Positions 55,786 through 62,310 of a DNA stretch of 64,000 nucleotides are shown in pieces; position 1 is the first letter of the stretch; the number at the start of each line of letters is the position of its first letter. Source of the DNA: Marinobacter alexandrii (GTDB lineage: Bacteria; Bacteroidota; Bacteroidia; Cytophagales; Cyclobacteriaceae); contig JBDWTN010000007.1 in assembly GCA_039984955.1 (NCBI GenBank), positions 62,001 through 126,000 of the forward strand. The letters are read 5' to 3'. A program made the translations under genes and the position numbers. Under the pieces are notes generated by a model. The model had not been told where the DNA came from and made no database searches. It saw only the letters and a list, made by a program, of their open reading frames with translations.

Positions 55786-56136
55786 ATGAAATCCATTTTT
55801 GATCGGAACGGAAAAACGATAGCTTGGCTAAAAGAGAGTGAAATCTTCAACCTCGGTGGGACTAACATTGGATTTCTTGACAAGGAAGCAGTCCATAACT
55901 TACGAGCTAACTATAAAGGGACATTTACTAATGGGTTTTTCAGAGATAAAAGAGGCAACTCAGTAGCCTTTGTAGATGGCGCATCTAACGGACCAATCCC
56001 TCCAATACCAAACATTCCTCCGATACCACCAATACCAAGTATCCCGCCAATTCACCCTATACCACCAATTCCACCGATTGCACCAATACCAAGCTTTAGT
56101 TGGTCAAATATTGATTGGAACGAATTCATATCTTAA
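55786..56136 (+). CDS. 4-fold beta flower protein with a proline-isoleucine tract
   Basis: A 116-residue protein. The first 65 residues match the 4-fold beta flower pattern of small Bacteroidota proteins: DRNGKTIAWL, EIFNLGGTNIGFLD and FFRDKRGNSVAFVDGA. Residues 70-102 are an almost pure proline-isoleucine repeat (units such as PIPPIP), and the end SWSNIDWNEFIS is the usual family ending. The function is unknown. First gene of the cassette-like array, 13 bases before the 64-residue gene. Confidence 0.75.
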   Translation: MKSIFDRNGKTIAWLKESEIFNLGGTNIGFLDKEAVHNLRANYKGTFTNGFFRDKRGNSVAFVDGASNGPIPPIPNIPPIPPIPSIPPIHPIPPIPPIAPIPSFSWSNIDWNEFIS

Positions 56137-56149
56137 CACAGAAAATCAA

Positions 56150-56344
56150 ATGGCAAGAATCAAAGTAGAAGACATAGTTGATCACCTAGACAGGGAATTT
56201 AGAAAAGCTCTTGAAAACACGCTTGAAGAACACTTCCCCAATGAAAATTTTGATGCTAGAGATGTATTCAGAACTTTCAAAAGAAAGATAAGACGGAAAT
56301 GTAACACTTGGGAAAACGTACCAGATCGATTTGTAGAAGATTAA
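56150..56344 (+). CDS. Small charged protein, partner of the beta flower gene
   Basis: A 64-residue protein starting MARIKVEDIVDHLDREF, with mixed strong charge, helical (ENTLEEHFPNENFDARDVF), and a basic end (FKRKIRRKC). No family is recognised. It lies 13 bases after the beta flower gene and shares its cassette. The frame also extends upstream without stop, but the ATG at 56150 avoids an out-of-frame overlap with the beta flower gene. Confidence 0.6.
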   Translation: MARIKVEDIVDHLDREFRKALENTLEEHFPNENFDARDVFRTFKRKIRRKCNTWENVPDRFVED

Positions 56345-56350
56345 ACTAAG

Positions 56351-56580
56351 TACAACAAACTGTATGAAGGCATGTGCTTGAGTGCTTTCTACAAACTGCA
56401 TCGGGACTCGCCCGTTTCGTCTGCCGCCGAGAGAGTTTTGAGCTGTTTGATGACTTTAGTTTGCGGGAGTTTTTCACTTCAGAACGCAGTGCTTTCTACA
56501 AACTTTGGATGCACCGGCAGACTTCACTATTTTAGTGCAGTCCACAAAGTGAGAGCACACGCCTCATACATGGACGTTAG
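56351..56580 (+). repeat. attC-like element 1
   Basis: Left arm (56361-56377, TGTATGAAGGCATGTGC) and right arm (56555-56570 on the minus strand, TGTATGAGGCGTGTGC) are nearly reverse-complementary, with CAAC and GTTAG-like cores outside. A 17-bp direct repeat AGTGCTTTCTACAAACT lies at 56381-56397 and 56488-56504. The right half resembles those of elements 2 and 3, which share TTTAGTGC. Confidence 0.6.
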
Positions 56581-56599
56581 AGCCTATTAACCGTTACAC

Positions 56600-57616
56600 A
56601 TGGCAACTCAAGAACAATTAGAACAAATAATCACCCAAATCAACGATAAACTTGAACAGTTGACGGGACTAGACATTAACGAACTGACGAAAGAGCAAGA
56701 ACTTGGAAGCCAACTTTCATTCAAGGATTACGAACCGTGGTTTATAAAAACAATTGAACTTTTCAAAAGAGTAAAATCAATCAACCTAGAACAGGTTCCT
56801 CATAATCTTTTGCAAGCGTTCAATGGGCAGTTGACTAATGCAATGAGTCATCTTGATCAGGTAAAAACTTTCCAGCCAAATCAGAATAATCCAGCAAGCG
56901 TAAGAGACCAGCTTGGTAATCAAGTTCGAGATCAATATGATTCATATTATCAGGGGACTTTACCGGTTCTAACTGTTGGTTTACTTCTTGGGAACGACTT
57001 GTCAATCCAACAGGCAAAAGTTGCAGAACTATTGGACGAAATCAAAACGAACCAAGAGGAAGCAAAAAAAGAAAGTGATTTAACCCTGAGTGAACTACAG
57101 GACACGTTAAAAACAGCTGAAGAAGCGGCTGCCAAAGTTGGTGTTTCTAAACACTCTAAGGTTTTTCAACTTGAACATACCGATCAAGAGAAGAAAGCAA
57201 AAACATGGCTGACAACAACGTTTATCATTTTAGGTGCGATAGCCGTGGCGGCAGGTCTTTTAATTTTGTTTATGCCAGAAGCGAAGGATACTTACTCCAT
57301 TGTTCAGTACACAATAACAAAACTTATAATACTGTCTGCTCTGTTTTATGCCCTTTCTATCAGCAACCGAAATTACAAGGCATATATGCACAACTCAGTT
57401 GTTAACAAGCACCGACAAAATGCCTTAACAACTTTCGAAACGTTCTCGAACGCTTCTGGTTCTGATGTACAAACTAAGAATGCCGTCTTACTGGAAGCAA
57501 CCAGAACAATTTTTTCGAACCAACAAACTGGCTATTTAAATGCTGATAAGGAGCAAGAATCATCAAACAAAATAATTGAGATTATAAAAGGTGCTGCAAC
57601 TGTTAAGAAAGATTAA
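56600..57616 (+). CDS. Cassette protein with coiled coil and two membrane helices
   Basis: A 338-residue protein of unknown family. A helical N-terminus with coiled coil (about 1-200, including LTLSELQDTLKTAEEAAAKVG), then two membrane helices (about 204-224 and 235-253) and a cytoplasmic helical tail. The start ATG lies 20 bases after the GTTAG core of element 1, as expected for a cassette gene. The architecture also occurs among membrane-acting defence or toxin proteins, but no diagnostic motif is present, so that is speculation. Confidence 0.7.
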   Translation: MATQEQLEQIITQINDKLEQLTGLDINELTKEQELGSQLSFKDYEPWFIKTIELFKRVKSINLEQVPHNLLQAFNGQLTNAMSHLDQVKTFQPNQNNPASVRDQLGNQVRDQYDSYYQGTLPVLTVGLLLGNDLSIQQAKVAELLDEIKTNQEEAKKESDLTLSELQDTLKTAEEAAAKVGVSKHSKVFQLEHTDQEKKAKTWLTTTFIILGAIAVAAGLLILFMPEAKDTYSIVQYTITKLIILSALFYALSISNRNYKAYMHNSVVNKHRQNALTTFETFSNASGSDVQTKNAVLLEATRTIFSNQQTGYLNADKEQESSNKIIEIIKGAATVKKD

Positions 57617-57620
57617 AACA

Positions 57621-57857
57621 GGCTCTAACAGGCACTAGCGAGAATATGCCTGATTGCTTTCTTCCAGTTTCAGTACAACTTGACCGCAAAACTTCCCATT
57701 CTGATACTTTATCGCTCGTAGAAATTTCTGCGGTTCTGGATTTTGATTTTCAGAATGCACTTCTTCGTAGATACTGTTGTAGTGGTTGGACAGTTTCGCT
57801 AGTTTAGTGCTCTTTATAACTAGTGGGCATACTCTCGCTAGTTAGTCGTTAGAAGCC
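57621..57857 (+). repeat. attC-like element 2
   Basis: The left end (57621-57650; CTAAC core, then ACTAGCGAGAATATGCC) and right end (57825-57857; GGGCATACTCTCGCTAGT then GTTAG) are reverse complements over ACTAGCGAGA-TATGCC with one mismatch, framed by GGCT-CTAAC / GTTAGAAGCC. This is the integron attC plan with cores and inner boxes, though at 237 bp it is longer than usual. Confidence 0.7.
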
Positions 57858-57874
57858 ATAATCCCCAGAACCAT

Positions 57875-58654
57875 TTGAGAAGCATTCGAACATTCATCCT
57901 TCTAACTCTTCTAGGCCTAACTAATGTATCCATTGGTCAACAGGAATTCTTGAATGAACTGGGAACTGAAAAAGCAGAAAGTTTCCGGAAACTAATAGAT
58001 TCCTACCAAAGATTTTTGAGTTTAAATTATCCCAACGCTTCTAGTTTAGGCGAACAAACAAGGTCATTCATGATGCAAATGGTGAACGGTGAAAAACCTC
58101 TTAATTATGATAGCCTTGATGCAATTAATGTTATTAGTTCACTTGAACAGTCAGGATTAAGAAAGGAAATTTATTTGTACAATGAAGAAGAGTACGAAGG
58201 TAATTATGAGCTTCGAGAGTTTCTTTCAGAGGTAGAAGCAGATGAAATTGATGAAAGTATAGCTTTTGATAATCGAGAAATTATTGTCAATGATTCTCTT
58301 AAGAAAAAATGGGACGCAATCTTTCAAGAGCGTTTTGAACAACTATCACCAGAACAGAAAAAGATAGAAGAAGAACTAGAAAAAAGACGCAAAGAAAGAA
58401 AAATATGGGGCTCAACTCCAACTCCTAAAGGTTTGTTTCATTATACTCTGCTTAAGACTGATACTTCATTTTACGCATACTGTCTCATTAGATCAATGGA
58501 TAACTCTCCAGCCATAACTCCAGCTTTGACCGAACTGTCAAATGATGAACTTGAACTTTGGAACATACAGATCATATTCATGATTGACTACTATCTCAGA
58601 GATATTCTTTTTCGATACCGTAGACATATGAAACCGGCTACTAACAAACGCTAA
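57875..58654 (+). CDS. Secreted cassette protein (TTG start)
   Basis: A 259-residue protein with signal peptide (LLTLLGLTNVSIGQ). The mature part is helical and charged (SPEQKKIEEELEKRRKERK, LLFHYTLL-like segment) and has no recognised family. No in-frame ATG precedes the signal peptide, so TTG at 57875 is the likely start, 24 bases after the GTTAG core of element 2. It ends overlapping the CTAACAAACG sequence that begins element 3. Confidence 0.6.
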   Translation: MRSIRTFILLTLLGLTNVSIGQQEFLNELGTEKAESFRKLIDSYQRFLSLNYPNASSLGEQTRSFMMQMVNGEKPLNYDSLDAINVISSLEQSGLRKEIYLYNEEEYEGNYELREFLSEVEADEIDESIAFDNREIIVNDSLKKKWDAIFQERFEQLSPEQKKIEEELEKRRKERKIWGSTPTPKGLFHYTLLKTDTSFYAYCLIRSMDNSPAITPALTELSNDELELWNIQIIFMIDYYLRDILFRYRRHMKPATNKR

Positions 58655-58866
58655 AATGCATATGTCAAACTGCATCTAACCACTCTCCTGCTACCCGTCG
58701 CAAAACTTCGCCTCTGCTGCTGGCGTCATATTTTCAGACCGCATGTTTCATAGAAGCCGCCCGCCTGGATAACGCCTGTGGGACAGGTTGTAGGTGTTGG
58801 ACAGGTCCATTATTTTAGTGCTATCCATAAAGTGGGAGCACCCTTTTCATACATGGACGCTATGCC
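58640..58866 (+). repeat. attC-like element 3
   Basis: The right half is closely similar to element 1 (TATTTTAGTGC, CCATAAAGTGGGAGCAC, TCATACATGGACG), and the middle shares GCAAAACTTC with element 2. The left core CTAACAAAC lies over the end of the preceding gene. The right core reads GCTATGC rather than GTTAG, and the two arms match poorly, so this copy is more degraded. Confidence 0.45.
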
Positions 58867-58889
58867 CCACAGACCCAAAACTATCACCC

Positions 58890-59711
58890 ATGAACTACGA
58901 AACTTTTGCCCCCCATCCAAACTTAGACGCCATTGTAAAATGCCATTGGATTTTGGAGGTCCCTGGTGACATGGAAGCTCCTAAACAACGAGTGATTCCT
59001 GATGGATGCATAGAAATGTGTTTCATTCTAGGCGATGATGTTAAAAGATTCAACTCCGAAAATGAATTCATTATTCAACCCCGAGCCATGGTCTTTGGGC
59101 AAATCACAAAACCCTATTTTGTGAAACCGACTGGTTATGTTAATACTTTTGCTGTTCGATTCTATCCCTATGGCTTTGCTAATTTCATAACCCAGCCAAT
59201 TCATGAATTGGCTGACAAGGAAACACCCCTCACGTCTTTATTTGAAGAGAGTTCGATCAAAGAACTGGAACAAAAAATAATCGAAGCAGCATCCACTAAA
59301 TCAAGAATAGCAATCATTGAAAGTTTCTTGCTCAGCAGGTTAACCGATAAATCAATTATTGACAATATTGTCACGTCCACCATCGACTCCTTGTCCCAAA
59401 CCAAAGGCAGTGCATCGATTAACTCAATCCTGAAAGACGACCTTTCTAAAAGACGAAATCTTGAGAGGAAATTCTCAAAACAAGTTGGAATTAGCCCCAA
59501 ACAACTGGGTAGAATCATAAGGTTACAGGCAGCTCTAAAAATGATGCTGAACAAACCAGGAGAAAACCTAACTCAGGTTGCGTATGAAAACGAATACTAT
59601 GATCAAGCTCATTTCACCAAGGATTTCAAAGAATTTACTGGAGTCAATCCAAAACAATACTTGGATAACGATCAAATGATGCTTTCGTCTCTAATCTATT
59701 CTAAGGATTAA
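58890..59711 (+). CDS. AraC-family transcription regulator
   Basis: A 273-residue regulator from ATG 58890, which removes an upstream extension lying inside element 3. An N-terminal domain of about 150 residues with the pattern HWILEVPGD and RVIPDGCIEMCFILG (DUF6597-like) precedes two helix-turn-helix motifs (about 205-260; ISPKQLGRIIRLQAALKMML, LTQVAYENEYYDQAHFTKDF). It is typical of regulators placed next to VOC-family proteins, as here. The target is probably the following genes. Confidence 0.85.
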   Translation: MNYETFAPHPNLDAIVKCHWILEVPGDMEAPKQRVIPDGCIEMCFILGDDVKRFNSENEFIIQPRAMVFGQITKPYFVKPTGYVNTFAVRFYPYGFANFITQPIHELADKETPLTSLFEESSIKELEQKIIEAASTKSRIAIIESFLLSRLTDKSIIDNIVTSTIDSLSQTKGSASINSILKDDLSKRRNLERKFSKQVGISPKQLGRIIRLQAALKMMLNKPGENLTQVAYENEYYDQAHFTKDFKEFTGVNPKQYLDNDQMMLSSLIYSKD

Positions 59712-59781
59712 GGTTGTCGCACTTTTACAATTTATGTCGTTAAAACTGATGTAATTATGCATCACATCAGAGACTATAAAA

Positions 59782-60264
59782 ATGAAAGGCAGAATACTCA
59801 AATCGGTGATGGCACTCACAATAGCTATAGCCTGTATTTACCCAAACAACGCGAAAGCTCAAACAGAAAACTTAACGAACCAAAATAAAGAAAGCATGAA
59901 AAGTTTTATTTCCATTTTTGAAATTCCCGCAACGGAAATTTCACGAGCAGTCAACTTTTATCAGGCAATTTTGGATATTGACATTGAGAAAATGAAAATG
60001 CCAGGTATGGAAATGGGTATACTGCCCTACGAAGGACAGATGGTTACCGGCGTTATCGTGAAGGGCGAAGGATATCAACCTTCGGCAAATGGTGTCACTA
60101 TATACCTGAATGGAGGAGACAACCTTCAAATTATTTTGGATAAGATTGAGAAAAACGGAGGCAAAATAATCGTTCCAAAAACACCTCATGCTGATGAGAG
60201 TGGCTATTTCGCTATGTTTCTTGATTCCGAAGGGAATAGAATGGGGTTGCATTCCCCTCATTAA
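59782..60264 (+). CDS. VOC-family protein, possibly exported
   Basis: A 160-residue protein with a glyoxalase/VOC fold (FEIPATEISRAVNFYQAILDI; GVTIYLNGGDNLQIIL; GYFAMFLDSEGNRMGLHSPH). A start at 59782 gives a plausible signal peptide (TIAIACIYPNNAKAQ); an internal Met at residue 39 would give a cytoplasmic form. VOC proteins bind metal and act on small molecules; the substrate is unknown. It follows the AraC gene by 70 bases. Confidence 0.75.
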   Translation: MKGRILKSVMALTIAIACIYPNNAKAQTENLTNQNKESMKSFISIFEIPATEISRAVNFYQAILDIDIEKMKMPGMEMGILPYEGQMVTGVIVKGEGYQPSANGVTIYLNGGDNLQIILDKIEKNGGKIIVPKTPHADESGYFAMFLDSEGNRMGLHSPH

Positions 60265-60372
60265 AGCCCAGGTAACCAACACTAACATCACTCAACTTAC
60301 TCAGTTGTTTGCAGAGGATTCTATGATAAGATTCTTTTTAACTTTAAACATTGGATTGCTAGTTAAAAGGAA

Positions 60373-61128
60373 ATGGACAGAAGAGAATTTAATAAAGGAC
60401 TTTTGGCAACAGTCGCCAACTTTGCGCTAATAGACTCTCTCTTTGCTTACAATGCTTTTGGGAGTAACATTAAACCTATTGCAACCCATTGGGCAATTAA
60501 GTTAAATGAGTTTTGTTCAGATTTGAAAACCGAATCCATCACCGCAAACCAGTGGCAGAAGCATATCGAGGAACTTTATGCAAAAATCGAATTAAACGAA
60601 ATTTTGAAATTCATAGATTTCAACAAACTATACAAAGGATTTGAATATCCGGATCTTGGAGTCAATACTAGACTTGTAAAATTTCCAACACTAACTGATC
60701 TCCCAGAGAAAACTGCTTTTGTCAAAAAGGTTTTCGGAATGAAAAAAGATCGAGCAATTATTCCTCACGGACATAGCAATATGGCTTCTGCACATTTGAT
60801 TTTGAATGGAGAGATGCACCTACGCCATTATGAGAAAGTAAGACAAGATCAAGACAACTTAATCATAAAACCGACCATTGACAGAATTGCTAAAATTGGA
60901 GATAGTTCTTCAATTTCTGACGAAAAAGACAATGTTCATTGGTTTATTGCCAATACCGAGACATCCTTCACTTTTGATGTAATAATGCTAGATCTAAACA
61001 ATAAGTCTTATGATATCCATAATTTGGATATTCACGAAAAACAAGATCTAAGTGACGGGACATTGAGAGTGCCGATTTTAGACGTTGAAAAAGCGTTAAA
61101 GAAATATGGAAAAGAAACACACCATTAG
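60373..61128 (+). CDS. Twin-arginine-type protein with a cupin-like centre
   Basis: A 251-residue protein starting MDRREFNKGLLATVANFAL, which resembles a Tat signal (RRxFxK followed by a hydrophobic run). The middle contains IIPHGHSNMASAHLILNGEMHLRHY (quoted in parts), a cupin-like histidine-rich strand set. No specific family is recognised. It follows the VOC gene and precedes a second VOC gene by 95 bases; the three genes after AraC may be co-regulated. Confidence 0.65.
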   Translation: MDRREFNKGLLATVANFALIDSLFAYNAFGSNIKPIATHWAIKLNEFCSDLKTESITANQWQKHIEELYAKIELNEILKFIDFNKLYKGFEYPDLGVNTRLVKFPTLTDLPEKTAFVKKVFGMKKDRAIIPHGHSNMASAHLILNGEMHLRHYEKVRQDQDNLIIKPTIDRIAKIGDSSSISDEKDNVHWFIANTETSFTFDVIMLDLNNKSYDIHNLDIHEKQDLSDGTLRVPILDVEKALKKYGKETHH

Positions 61129-61223
61129 AGTAGAGCTGATCAATTCTACGATATTTGGGATACATTAGAGAAATATCAATCAAGGCTTAAGAAAAAAGCT
61201 GAGAATTAACTGTAAACGATCCT

Positions 61224-61580
61224 ATGAACATCAAGTCAATAAGAGCTTTTATCGGAGCGAAAGATTATCAGCTTTCCAGAGAATTCTATAAAGACTGGGG
61301 ATTTGAAGAGCTTCAAATCTCTGAAAAAATGTCTTTTTTCAGAATGGATCAATTCGGATTCTATTTACAAAACTATTATGCCAAAGAATGGGTAGACAAC
61401 ACGATGCTTTTTCTAGAAGTAGACGATCTAGGAAGCTATTGGAAGGAACTTACTCAAAAAGGTTTGGACAAGAAATATGGAGTCAAGTTCGTAGATCCCA
61501 AAAATCTAGATTGGGGAAGTGAAGGGTTTATTTACGACCCCTCAGGCATATTGTGGCATGTAGGAGAGTTTAATCAATAA
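61224..61580 (+). CDS. Small VOC/glyoxalase-family protein
   Basis: A 118-residue protein with the VOC fold: FIGAKDYQLSREFYKDWGF, FFRMDQFGFYLQ, TMLFLEVDDLGSYW and FIYDPSGILWHVGEF. The two beta-alpha-beta-beta-beta halves and the final His/Glu are present. The family includes glyoxalases, resistance proteins and dioxygenases; the substrate here is unknown. It is convergent with the S4 gene with one base between stops. Confidence 0.8.
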   Translation: MNIKSIRAFIGAKDYQLSREFYKDWGFEELQISEKMSFFRMDQFGFYLQNYYAKEWVDNTMLFLEVDDLGSYWKELTQKGLDKKYGVKFVDPKNLDWGSEGFIYDPSGILWHVGEFNQ

Positions 61581-61581
61581 G

Positions 61582-61791
61582 TTATTTAATTTCCACCTCC
61601 TGCTCTTCGAATTTCACCTTATCTCCTTTTCTCAGCTTCTTTCTACGCTGTGTTTCTACTTCCCCGTTTACCTGCACCAGACCTTCATCAATAAATTGCT
61701 TGGCCTCCCCTCCCGACCCCACTAACTGCATGATTTTCAGCAGTTTGTTCAGCTCGATGAAATCGTGCCCTTCCAGTTTAAATGCTTCCAT
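61582..61791 (-). CDS. Small S4 RNA-binding domain protein (YbcJ-like)
   Basis: A 69-residue protein that is almost only an S4 domain: LNKLLKIMQLVGSGGEAKQFIDEG followed by VQVNGEVETQRRKKLRKGDKV. This is the YbcJ/RqcP-like type, which binds structured RNA or the ribosome. It is alone on its strand. Confidence 0.85.
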   Translation of the reverse strand: MEAFKLEGHDFIELNKLLKIMQLVGSGGEAKQFIDEGLVQVNGEVETQRRKKLRKGDKVKFEEQEVEIK

Positions 61792-61823
61792 TCAGCAAAT
61801 CTAATCAAGTAGTTTTATTATTT

Positions 61824-61885
61824 ATTCTTAAAAATAGAAACATATTAGATATACTTGCCGTATGATTAATTCTTAAAAGTAGAAA
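61824..61885. repeat. 17-bp direct repeats upstream of padR
   Basis: ATTCTTAAAA-[A/G]-TAGAAA occurs at 61824-61840 and 61869-61885, 45 bases apart. They lie in the promoter region of the PadR gene and could be operator half-sites. Confidence 0.6.
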
Positions 61886-61908
61886 GTAATACATATTTTC
61901 ACTTTAAA

Positions 61909-61960
61909 GCCATTCTGAATTTATTTTAGAATCTAGACTCTGAAACAAATTCAGGGTGAC
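61909..61960. repeat. REP-like palindromic intergenic element
   Basis: A quasi-palindrome of about 52 bp: CTGAATTT (61915-61922) and AAATTCAG (61947-61954) flank a core TAGAATCTAGACTCTGA. It resembles dispersed hairpin repeats common between genes in marine Bacteroidota. The resemblance is from memory; copy number was not checked. Confidence 0.5.
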
Positions 61961-61983
61961 TTGAACTCATCAAATACGAAATT

Positions 61984-62310
61984 ATGAAAGGATACATTGG
62001 AGAATTTGAAGAGTTGGTGCTTCTCACCATAGCCAATCTGGCCAAAGATGCCTATGGGGTTGCCATACTCAATGATATCTCAGAAAGAGCCAATAGAAAG
62101 CTCAGCATCGGAGCACTACACTCTACGCTTACCCGGTTGGAGGAAAAAGCCTACATCTCTTCCTATCTGGGAGAGCCAACCAACGAACGTGGTGGCCGGC
62201 GTAAGCGATACTTTGAATTGACTGACAGTGCAATTACAGAACTGAATAATATGAAAGCACTCAGAGATCAGTTGTGGTCTGGTTCAAAAATCAACCTTTC
62301 ACTTAAGTGA
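61984..62310 (+). CDS. PadR-family transcription regulator
   Basis: A 108-residue winged-helix regulator (FEELVLLTIANLAKDAYGVAI; SIGALHSTLTRLEEKAYISS; GGRRKRYFELTDSA). PadR regulators often control an adjacent transporter or membrane protein. Its stop codon overlaps the GTG of the permease gene by four bases (GTGA), so the two are translationally coupled. Confidence 0.9.
   Translation: MKGYIGEFEELVLLTIANLAKDAYGVAILNDISERANRKLSIGALHSTLTRLEEKAYISSYLGEPTNERGGRRKRYFELTDSAITELNNMKALRDQLWSGSKINLSLK

Noticed and set aside
55976-56149. Extension of the 64-residue gene upstream to 55976
   Set aside because: It overlaps the beta flower gene out of frame; ATG at 56150 is a better start.
56372-56590. 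A 72-residue frame in element 1
   Set aside because: It lies in the attC-like spacer, has no recognisable domain and unusual composition.
55700-58900. A complete integron with integrase
   Set aside because: No tyrosine-recombinase gene was recognised in the window; only cassette-like parts are claimed.
58778-58969. A 63-residue frame and the longer AraC start at 58794
   Set aside because: Both lie in element 3; the AraC N-terminal domain fits ATG 58890.
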